From: Syngnathus acus
Lineage: Eukaryota > Chordata > Actinopteri > Syngnathiformes > Syngnathidae
Direction of reading: 5' to 3'
DNA length: 64,000 nt
Assembly (NCBI RefSeq): GCF_901709675.1
Contig: NC_051104.1
Coordinates: 2,047,001 to 2,111,000, forward strand
In this document: positions 1 through 32,858 of the stretch, piece by piece
How positions within the stretch are numbered: position 1 is the stretch's first letter
Layout of the letters: every line of letters starts with the position of its first letter
The notes under the pieces: model-generated
The model's input: only the letters and a program-made list of their open reading frames with translations
Told to the model about the DNA's origin: nothing
Databases searched by the model: none
Position numbers and translations under genes: made by a program

Positions 1-1199
1 CCAAAGACTCTCGTTTGTTTCCTTGCTAAATTAATGAATATCCCATCGTAGCGTGGCGGTAAGCGGCGTCAAACGGCATCATCGATGTTTCGTTCGCACT
101 TTTCAGTTCCTCATTTTTTTTTGCTGCCACGCTCAAGACTTCCAGCCACTTCTTCTGTGCTCCTCTTCATCTCTGCATCGTCGCTCACTTGCCGGCTTGG
201 CCAGCCACGGAACGTCGTTGTATAGAAGTATCATCTATGCAAATTATACAGTATGAATATAATTTATAAATATATATATTGCAGACACAATTATTATTTA
301 ACGTTGATTTTTTTTTTTTTTTCTTTGCTGCAGCCCCGCGAGAAAGGGGCGGAAACGTTGAGTGGGCGCCGCCCTTTTGACCATATTTGGTGTGTCTGGC
401 GGTCCGTGTAGCGGCTTCTTCCAGCCGGCAAAGTGGACACGCGAAGTCGGTGTGCTCAGCCCACGAAAACGTAAAGAAAGGTAAGAAAACACACTCGGCA
501 TCCGCCACGCAACCGCTGCCGACATTACGAACAGAAAACTGGCTTCTTAGGCAAACGAGGGGATCGCAAAGCGCTGAATTGGTTTCATTTGGAGCCGGTT
601 CGCTGGGCCTTGCGTCATTACGCTGCTTCAGGCCTTTCTATGGCGGCGAGCCTTAACTTAGATTCGGGGACAACACTAAAAGGGTCAAGAGTTCTTTCCT
701 TATCGGATTTCCAATGTAACGACATCAGCTCTGTTGCCCAAAGTTAAGCCCCTTCGAGTAATGTCGCCTCTGTTGTGGCGCCGGTAAGCATGAGCAGCGT
801 GATGCTAAGCTAACCGGCTACACGGGCTAGCATTGGGAGAACAACGTGCCAGCAGGTGGGACATGGACTCGGCGTACGGTTTTTTTTTGTTTGTTTTTTG
901 ACGGAAGGCTCAGCCCTCTCCTTTCAATTACCAACATAGTGACAGGCTTGCGTTGTTTAGAGGCTTAAATCCTCCTGACGAGGTGGTGACGTTCCCTTGA
1001 CAACAAAAATTCCAAAGGTGAACTGATTTACACGAGAGCCGCATTATCACGCAAATCATTTCGAGACGTTTCCAATCATTTAAGTATTATTGTACCCCAG
1101 AATATAATTTAAAAAGTTATCAACGCAAAGACAATAGTGGTCAAGATAGTTGAGCTGTCTTTGATATGTTGTTTTGCGGCGCAGCAAAATAGCACAGCC
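1..1199 (+). promoter_or_regulatory. abcf2 upstream region with a probable non-coding first exon
   Basis: No convincing protein-coding exon is visible upstream of the abcf2 start. A GC-rich patch with a GC-box-like ggggcgg lies near 335-395. A strong splice donor (AAAG|GTAAGA) sits at 480/481, and a usable acceptor (GGCGCAG) lies about 15 nt before the abcf2 ATG. I infer a 5'UTR exon ending at 480 spliced to the exon that carries the ATG. The 5' end of that exon cannot be fixed from sequence. The rest of the stretch shows nothing beyond homopolymer tracts. Confidence 0.4.
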
Positions 1200-4100
1200 A
1201 TGCCTTCGGATTTAGCCAAAAAGAAGGCGGCGAAGAAGAAGGAGGCCGCCAAGGCTCGGCAGCGCACCAAGAAACCTGACGAGATAAACGGCGAAGGCGA
1301 GCAAGTGGATGACCAACCCAACGGTGCCGTCGGTAATGGTAAGAAAGTCGTGGGCAGACCGTTGCCAAATATGTTGAAAGGTGCTGACGGTCATGTGGCA
1401 CAGGCATGGACGCTTTGACCAAAGAGCTGGACGAGTTTGAGCTGGCCAAGACAGAGGCGCGTGCCGTGACGGGCGTGCTGGCCTCGCACCCAAATAGTAC
1501 CGACGTGCACATCAGCAGCCTGTCGCTCACCTTCCACGGCCAGGAGCTGCTGGCGGACACCAGCCTGGAGCTCAACTCGGGCCGGCGCTACGGCCTCATC
1601 GGTCTCAATGGCACAGGTGAGCAGCGAGGCGGCCGCGCTATCTCCCTCGCTGAAGGCTAGCATTAAACCCCGCTTCTTCCGCAATTTGTCCTCTAGGGAA
1701 GTCCATGCTGCTGTCGGCCATCGGCCATCGGGAGATCCCCATTCCAGAGCACATCGATATCTACCACTTGACCAGGGAGATGGCTCCCAGCGAGAAGACG
1801 GCGCTGCATTGCGTCATGGAAGTGGACGAGCAGAGGATCATGCTGGAGAAGGAGGCAGAGCGGCTGGCGCACCAAGACTGTACGCGGAGGGTGGCAGCTG
1901 CCTCACCTCGACTTCCTTTTTACTCGTGTGTCTTCCCTCAGCTGAGTGCGAGAAGTTGATGGAGCTGTACGAGCGTCTGGAGGAGCTGGACGCCGACAAG
2001 GCGGAGGTGCGAGCCTCGCGGATCCTCCACGGTTTGGGCTTCAGTGCTGCCATGCAGCAGAAGAAACTGAAGGACTTCAGTGGAGGCTGGAGGATGCGCG
2101 TCGCCCTTGCCAGGTCAACAACGCGCAGCACTTCCAAAGCACTGCTGATCGGAAACCCCGCGAGAATTCATAACTGAAATTGCGATAATTGAAATTATGC
2201 AAGTCCTCCTGCATGTTCTGCCTCCTTACAATGAAGCGCAAGTACTCAAGGCCTGTCTCCGTTTTGTGCATGCCACAGAGCCCTCTTCATCAAACCTTTC
2301 ATGTTGCTGCTGGACGAGCCCACCAACCACTTGGACCTGGACGCCTGCGTGTGGTTGGAGGAGGAGCTCAAATCGTAAGTTGCGCTTCGTAAGGCGGCAC
2401 GCTGGCGTCGGCGCCGTCAAACTGACGCCCTGTCCGCCTCCGTCAGCTTCAAACGCATCCTGGTGCTCATCTCACACTCGCAAGACTTCCTGAACGGCGT
2501 GTGCACCAACATCATCCACCTGCATCAGAGGAAACTAAAGTACTACACGGTGAGCCAGCCGCACAGCCTGAGGAAACCTGCATGCATTTTGCATGTCCCC
2601 GAAAAGTGGTGTCACGTGCAAACATGAATTGCCGCAGGGTAACTATGACCAGTACGTGAAGACTAGAGAGGAGCTGGAGGAGAACCAGATGAAGCGCTTC
2701 AACTGGGAGCAAGACCAGATTACTCACATGAAGGTAAACTGAGCTTGCTGCTCATCAGCTTTTTGTTAGTTTGTTTTTTCCCCCTTGAATGAATCGAGTC
2801 CCTCTCCCTCAGAACTACATCGCCCGGTTCGGTCACGGCTCGGCCAAGCTGGCCCGACAGGCGCAGAGCAAAGAGAAGACGCTGCAGAAGATGGTGGCCT
2901 CGGGCCTGACTGAAAAAGTTGTCAATGACAAGGTAACACGAGTTGATTTGCGTCTGCTGACTTTGGATTGGACACATTGGAGTCGAATCTTCCACAGTGG
3001 CAGTTTGGAATAAATGTGCATTCCATTTTCACATTATTTGCAGACGCTGTCATTTTATTTTCCTCCCTGTGGGAAGATCCCTCCTCCTGTTATCATGGTT
3101 CAGAACGTGAGCTTCAAGTACAGTGACAACACGGTGAGGATGCACTTGGAGCTACCCTAACCGCCGCCCTCTTGTACGGCCGCTCTCATACGCTGGTTGT
3201 TTTCCGCCGCCCCTGCAGCCGCACATATACAAGAACTTGGAGTTCGGTATCGACTTGGACACCCGCGTGGCGCTTGTGGGGCCCAACGGTGCCGGCAAGT
3301 CCACTCTGCTCAAGCTGCTCATGGGAGAGGTCAGCCTCACCCTTCACATATTCGCTTACCCGACGCCTTTTAAAAATCAATATCAACACAACCAAAACAT
3401 TTGACTACATTACTTTGTGTTCCTGGAAATGTATTGGTGAATATATCAAATATGAATTGTCTTTAAATTGATGTTTAAACATAATTGTTGAACACTTGAC
3501 CAAAAAGAGAAGTTAGGATCTAGAATATGTCATACTAATAATAAGAATAATGCATTGGGTTCTTCCAAATTAATTTCTTTGCAGCTGCTACCCACAGACG
3601 GCATGATCCGCAAACATTCTCACGTCAAGATTGGCAGGTATCACCAGGTAGGAAGAAGGTGGCAAAGCCTGTTTGTGTGTTTGGGGCAGGGGTGATCTTT
3701 TGTGTTTTTGCAATTTCGGTAGCACCTGACTGAGCAACTGGAACTGGACCTGTCGCCCTTGGAATACATGATGAAGTGTTTCCCCGAGATCAAGGAGAAG
3801 GAGGAGATGAGGAAGATCATCGGCCGCTATGGGCTGACGGGGAAGCAGCAGGTGCGACTCTGGCCAGGGGCGATGTTCCGGCCTTGCGGCGCACAGGCTG
3901 ACCTCAAATCTCCCCTCAGGTGAGCCCCATCCGCAACCTGTCGGACGGGCAGAAGTGCCGCGTGTGCTTCGCCTGGCTGGCCTGGCAGAACCCGCACATG
4001 CTCTTCCTGGACGAGCCCACCAACCACCTGGACATCGAGACCATCGACGCGCTGGCTGAGGCCATCAATGACTATGATGGCGGCGTTATGCTCGTCAGCC

Positions 4101-4323
4101 ACGACTTCAGGCTCATCCAGCAGGTGCGTGCTCCGCCGCCAGTCCGTCTTTTAAAAACTTTCTACTCATGCATTATATATTATATTGTTCTTGCTTGTTG
4201 CAGGTGGCCCAGGAAATCTGGGTGTGTGAGAAGCAGACCATCACCAAGTGGAAGCGCGACATCCTGGCGTACAAGGAACACTTGAAAACCAAGATCGAAA
4301 AGCAGCAAGCGCATGACATTTAA
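1200..4323 (+). CDS. abcf2: ABC-F family ATPase ABCF2 (14 coding exons)
   Basis: Joined exons: 1200-1338, 1404-1616, 1697-1879, 1942-2113, 2279-2374, 2447-2549, 2638-2733, 2813-2932, 3044-3133, 3219-3329, 3585-3647, 3723-3851, 3920-4123, 4204-4323. They encode 612 aa (human about 623). All introns are GT-AG and in phase. The protein starts [18 protein letters not shown], a lysine-rich tail typical of ABCF2. It has two ABC domains and no membrane segments. Walker A is NGTGKS near residues 115-120 and NGAGKS at 427-432; the signatures are SGGW at 225 and LSDGQ at 512; the Walker B motifs are MLLLDEP and MLFLDEP, each followed by TNHLD. ABC-F proteins are soluble, ribosome-associated ATPases, and ABCF2 is linked to translation and ribosome function. 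The last about 12 residues differ from the tail I know in mammals. Identity is secure; an abcf2a/abcf2b assignment cannot be made. Confidence 0.95.
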
Positions 4324-4581
4324 CGTGAGCCGCTCCTTCTGTCGCCATTTTTGCTCGCCGCCTTTCCGTGCTCTTGACCGCCGCCGCTCCTTCTTCGCAG
4401 GCTGCATCCCGACTGGCCGAGTCACACACAGCGCGTTCCCGTGTGCTGTCGTCTTTGTGACTTTTTAATTTTTTCCCTGCCACCACCGAATGTTCCGTTC
4501 AGCAGCTTTTGTCATATTTAAAAGGTGACTTTTTCTTTCATTGTAAAAGCAGACATTCTATCTTATTTAACAATGTAATGC

Positions 4582-4603
4582 AATAAAGGTCCATCTGAAT
4601 AAA
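4582..4603 (+). terminator. abcf2 polyadenylation signals
   Basis: Two AATAAA hexamers (4582-4587 and 4598-4603) lie about 260 nt after the abcf2 stop codon, a normal place for cleavage and polyadenylation. The 3'UTR is therefore probably 4324 to about 4625. It may contain a small intron (GTGAGC just after the stop, acceptor CGCAG near 4400). Confidence 0.6.
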
Positions 4604-4649
4604 CACAACGTGGAGAAAACAAAACCGTATTCTGGCTTGCGTTATTTTT

Positions 4650-4948
4650 AACTAAATCGGTGGTTCTTAACCGGGGGTGCGAGAATGCTTCCTAGGGGGT
4701 GCGAGGATACCCTGGGGGAAATTTACCATTTTTCGGGGATAATGGTGGGGTAACCGAAAAAAGTGAAAAATTCAGTAAATCAAGAAGTCATTGTGTTAAT
4801 TGGCATTAGGGATAATGCTAATTAAACCTTATAGCTGTAAAGTAAACCAATTATTATAATAATTATTTAGGGTTAGGGGTGCGAGAACTGGTTGGTGAAT
4901 TGAATGGGGTGCGAACAAGGAAAAAGGTTAAGAACCACTGAACTAAAT
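4650..4948. mobile_element. Complete non-autonomous hAT-type MITE with 8-bp target-site duplication
   Basis: A 283-bp element (4658-4940) begins CGGTGGTTCTTAACC and ends GGTTAAGAACCACTG, so the termini are inverted copies apart from one base. It is flanked by a perfect 8-bp direct repeat, aactaaat (4650-4657 and 4941-4948), the duplication length made by hAT transposases. The interior has G-rich gggtgcgaga motifs and no open frame, so it is non-autonomous. The intact duplication suggests a fairly recent insertion. Confidence 0.85.
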
Positions 4949-6544
4949 AAAGGATCAGGATAACTGCCTCCAGATCTATCAACCAAATTATTCATTTTCT
5001 TTTGAACCGACAGCTACAATTATGAAGTCATTTTTTTGGGGTGTTAAACTAAGATTATTGATCAGTTTTAATTGAAAGAGCGATTGACGCAAAGACTAAA
5101 TGTGTTGCTGGGTGCGATTTGAAAACGGGAGCAGTTTGTACATTTCCTGCGCACCTGAACGCAACATTGTAACAGCCAATAGATGTCATCTGGGGTGGGG
5201 TTAGACGAACTTGGCGACCCTCATGTGATCACTAATCAAATCGTTTGACGGGATGCAATCGAAGGTAACAACCCAAACAATATTATCAAATGTCAAATGT
5301 CCTCTTAATAAAACAATTATGTCATTTAACAAAGATTACAACTTGAAAAGATTTATCGCTGGAACTTGAGTCCGACAAATGACAGATGCCACCGACGGCG
5401 AATCGTTGTTTTTTAAAGTTTGTCATTGCAACGAGCTTTTGTTACTTTATATTTTTCGGGTGTTTGGGTTTGTCTTGGAGGGAACAATGGGAAGCCGTTC
5501 ACATGTTCCCCGCCGCAGGCCCCCCAGACTGTCGTGAGCTGAGCTCCTATTGGCTCACATCCTGCTAGAAACGTCCAATCGTGTTACGTGATATTCGAAT
5601 CAGTGAATGTCGACGGCTCCGATTGGCACAAGCGTTTGGCGCCTCTTGAATCCGCCGCTGCTGTTGCGAGAACAGAAAGATGTCAATGGTCCGCGCAGAG
5701 GTAACGAACGGCGACGCTTGACAGCCGGATTGGATTGTCGAGTAGAAACTGTAAAGCGCATTGTCAAATCAAATATAGGGCGACAGACGGCGCACTGTTA
5801 TGAAAACAGGTCACTAGTCCCGCCGAAGTGAAAGCCGCGTTCTTCTTCCGCCTCTTCCTCGGATAACTTCGCTAGCCGCCGAGCTAGCGCGCTGCTAGCA
5901 GCTGCTCGGCACACAAAGAAACCAGAAAGGACGACTTGGTCGCCGATTTACGGCGCGCTCTTGAATGAAGACGGTGCCCAGCTTACAGGCAAGTCCGAGG
6001 CTCTCCATTCGGACGCCCGTCTGACCTTTCGACTGGAGCGTTTTTTTTGTTTTGTTTTTATGTCTTGGGGAACTTGACAAGAGCTAGCTAGCCAGCCCAG
6101 CCGGGTGTCGTGCCAGCGAAGTGAGCTTTTTCTGCCCACTCAAGAGTGGTTGCCGTTCTTCTCAATTGTCAAAACTTGACAAACTTCTTTCTTGGGATAG
6201 TCGGTCATTATTGTGCATAACATTGCCAACAACCTGTTCGTGGCAGATCAAGATATATGGATTAATTTATCATCATCTCGATATGTGCAAATTAAATCGT
6301 TTTCATATATTTGTTTGCCATCTTTTTAGTGTAACTGCTGCATAAAGCTTTATGCATATAAAGCTGAATTGCTGCATCCAAACATCTGTTAATTGACTTC
6401 CTGATCCTAACATGCACTTCTGAACCTTTGTTCTGTGGAATCCGATTGCGGCCGTCTAGTCATTGCATACCTTTCTTTCACACCAGCTGACAAACAAAAA
6501 GCCTGTTTGTGACTCTCCACCCTGCATCCACCCGCAGCGTGATC
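4949..6544 (+). promoter_or_regulatory. ezh2 upstream region and putative 5'UTR/promoter
   Basis: There is no coding exon here. From about 5820 to 6000 the sequence is CpG-rich and holds repeated gctagc motifs, a likely ezh2 promoter and first exon. Possible donors are GAG|GTAACG at about 5700 and a GC-type donor CAG|GCAAGT at about 5990. The ATG exon is preceded by a good acceptor (CACCCGCAG, ending 6537). The remainder (about 4950-5380 and 6120-6480) is AT-rich with nothing I recognise. Confidence 0.4.
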
Positions 6545-10916
<4,372 letters not shown>

Positions 10917-12345
10917 GACACACACACAGACGGCAACACGCGCACGCACACACCAACTATCATCAGGATGACCGTCAGCTTGTCTGAAAAACATTTCAGG
11001 AAGATTTGTAGCGCCTTTTTGTTCTGTTAAAGGTGCGGGGGGGGGCGACATTCGTTTTCTCAAACTTTCAGGGACCAAAGTTGGCACCGTCAGGCTCGAG
11101 TTGTTGTGGCGCACGGCACTCGAAGCGTTTAATGGTGTCGTCCAACACCTCAGCAACATTTTACCTTTTTAGCATTGTGGCGTCTAGCCAGAAAATACAT
11201 TTCTTGACAGTGAACTCTAGTGGCGTCGAGTGAGCGACAAAACTCTGGCAAACAAACTTGAGTTTTTAATTTAAAAATGAAAGTTAAGAATTTTTTAACC
11301 CAATGAAAACCAAATGACCTGAATGCAGTTTTCAGCATTTAATCCATATCCTTAATAAGGAGGCTAAATGTATGTCACACATGCCTATTAGTTGAACCGA
11401 GCTGCTAATAGTACAGTGCAGTAGTTTACCCGATGACGCCATGAGGCCTTTTTTTTTAAAAAAGGTATGGCTAGAAGCTCGTTTAAAAAAAAAAAAAAAA
11501 AAAATGCTAACCTAACTTATGTGGTGCATCATTCTCCAATGCCTTTCTGCCGATTGTATGGCGAACGTCCTTATTTATTGGAGATCAGTCCATGACTTGC
11601 CAGCAACTTCTGCTTGGACTGCTCCCCAACACTTTTTGTTGCTTTTGTCCCGCAGGTCATAATGATCCATTCGGATTTTGCGCTCAACTTCCGTTTTGTG
11701 TCAGCGTTGAAATTACGTATGTCCCCAAAGTGACAGTCATCCATCAAAACTACTTTGCAGATTCACGTAGTCAATGTCCCTCGCAAGCGGTCTGTCAAGC
11801 GTATGACAGCCACTCGGACTGCGGTTACACTGCAAAAAATCCCATGTTGACTTGGACCTTGAACACAGCGTTGTCAATCCTCATTAGCTGCTTGTCCAAT
11901 AGTTGACATTTTTCCCCCCAATACTCCAAATTAAGTCACTGCCACTGAATCTGAACCGCGTTTGACACCATTGTTTTTGTTGTGTTTTTGGACACGAGTG
12001 TGGTGCTAGAACGATGTGACCCTGACCTGCTGCCTGATCTGCTTCCTGCATAATAACGCGACTGAACAGTCCACCTTCAGGGCCACTCACAACTTTTTCC
12101 TGGCATTCTTTCTTAAGATATAAGTGTTTGTGACATCAATATCCTGGGGTAATGTCACATGTTTACAAATCAAAGTTGCTGTTTGTCCGTGTCTGCGGTC
12201 AACAAGGAGAGCCAATCAACAGCAAGCCCACAGGGTTCATATTCCATTCTTTCATTTTCCCACCCAGTGTCGGTAAGCTGCTGACTTTGTTTACGTGAAT
12301 TTTGTTTTTATGGCTGAACAATAAACTTTCCCAAAGTGCTTATTT
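10917..12345 (+). other. ezh2 3'UTR
   Basis: The roughly 1.4 kb after the stop contains no credible exon and ends at an AATAAA hexamer at 12320-12325, the first convincing polyadenylation signal. It includes an A-tract near 11485-11505 and a G-run near 11037. Confidence 0.5.
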
Positions 12346-12827
12346 GCCTTACTGTACATGGTCATTTTTAAAGCCTTACGATACATTTTTATTTTTAAAA
12401 ATTACTATTCACGGTCTTTTTTTAAAGCCTATACGTGGTCACAAAAAAAAAAGAAGTGAAAGTGTTTGACGCTGAACTTGAAGTGTTTTGGGTTTCAATT
12501 TTATCTTGAAAGCAACAGACAGAAGTGTGTCCCACGTTTCGCAGTGCTGTTTCCGATAGTAGACGTCCGACCGCTAACTACGGCAACAGCATTAGGTACA
12601 AATACACGAAAGATTTCTGCACAAATGGCGGTGCGCGTACTTACAAAAATCTACATTAGAAGGTCCACATAAAGACTACGTTATCTTTAACAGGCACAGT
12701 TTATTAAAAGAATGCACTAAAGTATTTAAGTTGTCAGAAAGATAGCTTATTCTAAGCAACCCATTCTGCTAAAGCTACTATAGCAAAATGACTGTTTTTG
12801 TAATGATCATATAGAAACCTTAGAACA

Positions 12828-12930
12828 CAGGTATCAAATTCCGGTCCTCGAGGGCCAGTTTTAGATATTTTCCTCCTCCAACACACCTTATTTCAAGTGT
12901 TCAGGATCGTTATCAGGCTCCTGCAGAGCT
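12828..12930. mobile_element. Truncated hAT-like MITE arm
   Basis: The stretch starts caggtatcaaattccggtcc and continues through a region on cctccaacacacctt and gatcgttatcaggc. It matches the left half of a very common fish MITE whose ends read CAGGGGTGTCAAACTCCGG. I do not find the opposite inverted arm, so this is a decayed half-copy. The family assignment is from memory. Confidence 0.5.
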
Positions 12931-14333
12931 TACTATAAATATTCGTGACTGCGTCACCAGGTTACAAGTTGCTGTAATATAATGACGTCAAAACTATGCT
13001 CTGAATCAAATTTAATGAGTGTTAGCGCCGCAAGCTACGAGAAGGCGCTCGGTGGGCTGTTGGTGCTTTTGAAAGTCAAATGAAATAGTGGGAGAAAAGA
13101 AGACAAATATGTCGCCACATTTGCAATGCTTACATGCATGACGTGTAATGACAGTTTCAGTGCCTTCAAAAAACATGCTTTTAGAGTCTCCTCGTTAAGA
13201 AGGTAAGATGATGCTATGGATGTTCATTATTATAACCAAGCTTACAGCAATAATTGGAATAAAAAAACGATACATATTCCTCGACTTGTGTAAAAGTCAT
13301 GTTTGTGTTGTTTAAACGAAGCCTTGCAAACGTCGAACATCAGCCGCATTCGCTGCAGTCGCATGACGCATGCGCGGTTTCAGCTCGGTCAACTGGTGGA
13401 AACAGGGAATGTGCGTCAAGGTACCCTTAATAAGCACACTGTTTTGAACATTTATGGTATTGTGTTCACAAAATAAAAGATCCCCAAAAGATAGCAGACG
13501 ATGGTGCGTGGTTTAGAAAAAGTTGACCTTGAATCATCTTGTGTATTTGTCCTTGTGTTTGGCCGAACATGACAGAACGACATTTCCAAACGAGACAAAC
13601 GACAGCTCCAGTCCGCCTTGTCGTTTGCGTATACGTTTGCTTTGTAACGCGGGTTTTATTTTGAAACCAAGTAACAGGAAGCGGATCTTGGACGTCCGCT
13701 AGCTTAGCTGTCGCTCCCGCCTCCTCTTTCGCCTTTTTCACAGCAGCTTGGAGAGCGAGAGTGGCGGAGTCGGATGAATCTACGGCACGAAAACCTTTCT
13801 CATACCCTCCAAAAAGCACAAAAACGGCCGAGGAAGGCATCACCGAAGCCCGCGGCAGTTGGGAGATGACATCTGCGCACCATGAACTACGATAGAGAGG
13901 CGGTTTAGCGCGAACGGAGGGACGGTTGCTGGACAATCGATTTAGTAAACTGGATTCGTTTTGGAACATCTGTAGCGCAAAATGTGGACATCCGCTATCC
14001 TTCCTCCGAGGTCGACTTAGACGCGCGATTTAGACGTATGCACGCTTGCCATTCCGTCTCAAAATCCAGCTAATTCCCCCCCCTCCCGCTCACCCCCCGG
14101 GGAGCTGTGAAGTCATCCGAGAAGGAAAAACGGGCCGTAATCATCTCCGTAGCGACAAGGAAAATCCGCTTTCTCACTCCCTCCCTCACTCGGACTCGCC
14201 CTGCCCCCCCTCCACAACCCGCCTTTACATGCTGTATTCCCCCTGAAGTACTCTCTCTCCTCGACACCCCCTTGCCCCCTCCCCGACGCCCCCACCTTCG
14301 AGCCACCCAGTTGGCCATTATCCGCAGTCGAGG
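12931..14333 (+). promoter_or_regulatory. asap1 upstream region, likely promoter and 5'UTR
   Basis: There are no coding exons. The 13680-14333 segment becomes GC- and C-rich (runs of CCCC from 14075 to 14290) just before the asap1 ATG, which fits a CpG-type promoter and 5'UTR. From 12931 to 13680 I see nothing beyond unique-looking AT-rich sequence. Confidence 0.35.
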
Positions 14334-31741
<17,408 letters not shown>

Positions 31742-32725
31742 CCCACGGCAAGACCACCCGACCCAACCAAGCCTTTGCACTACCACAAAAAGAAGCTAAA
31801 GTCAAAAAGACGGCAGAGCCTCGTCCATGCTGTACAAAGAATGTGCGTAACCCCCTCAAACCGCCTAGCCCCCTACGGTGTTTTCTCCAATACCCCCCCG
31901 CCAATATTATAAAGCAGCTCCCGCCAGCACTTAGCTATCTGTAGACGCTGTGTATATACGTTTGTAAATAGATCAATCCATGTGTGCGCTGTACATACAT
32001 GTTTTACTGTACAAACAAAAAACATGCTATGGCACATTTGATCCCAACTGGCCCACATAGACCCCCATCCCCCCCCCCAAGGCTTGCTTTGTGTGTACCA
32101 GTGTTGTTTTGCAGTTGACAAAGCGTATTGCTGCCGCAACACCAAAAACAAAAGATCACTATCGCCTAATGTGATCACGTTCAGTTTTACAAACTTAGCA
32201 TGAAATAAGCATCATATGATGAATTTTAAGTTCGAAAGTAATAAGTTGAGTTTCAGGTTCTAAACTGATTCTGTTGGCTTGTTTTTCTGGAATGGCAGTG
32301 GTAGGCTAGCTGCCGCTGCCTGTGTTGGACTCCCTCAGCCTCGTGCTTCACCAGAATGCTCCAAGATCCACTAGACACAAAAAGCACCCCAGAACCACTC
32401 TTATCATTAAGCAGTATTTAATGGGAAAAAAAAAAAAAAAAAAAAAAAAAAGACATGTCAGCAATCAAGTGTTGAGTCACTCCCCCACCCACCTTAAGTT
32501 GTGTTGACGGTGTCGTAAGCGAAAAAAAGTTTTTTGGTTGGGTGCTCAAACGTGAAAAAGTCAAGAGTTGAGTCTGTCTCCTGCTCCTCGCTCACGTGCA
32601 CTTTGTCCCGTTGTTCAGGGAACAAACAAAAAAAAAAGTTGTATCATTAAAGTGCTGTATTTCAAATGTCACGCTTTTTTCCATTTCTGCACCCTAAATA
32701 ATCAAGACAATTTCTGCCCACTTAT
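31742..32725. other. asap1 3'UTR and convergent 3' ends with the 42Sp50-like gene
   Basis: The asap1 3'UTR runs through a 26-nt A-tract at 32426-32451. An ATTAAA at 32646-32651 may end it. On the other strand TTTATT at 32733-32738 reads as AATAAA and probably ends the minus-strand gene. The two transcripts would then finish within about 100 bp of each other, tail to tail. Confidence 0.45.
32426..32451. repeat. Poly(A) tract (26 A)
   Basis: This is an uninterrupted A run inside the probable asap1 3'UTR. No retrotransposed body precedes it that I can recognise. Confidence 0.8.
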
Positions 32726-32858
32726 TCATGTTTTTATTTCTTTCAAAACAGAACCAAAATAGCTTCTTTTGCAACAAAGGAGTCAAGAGTTTTTAAAGTC
32801 AACAAATGCATCTTAAAGCTTAACTGAAAGTCTTGTCACATTTCAAGCAGGGCCAAAC

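Noticed and set aside
11485-11505. Retrocopy poly(A) tail near the ezh2 3' end
   Set aside because: No retrotransposed body or target-site duplication is visible; a simple A-tract in a 3'UTR.
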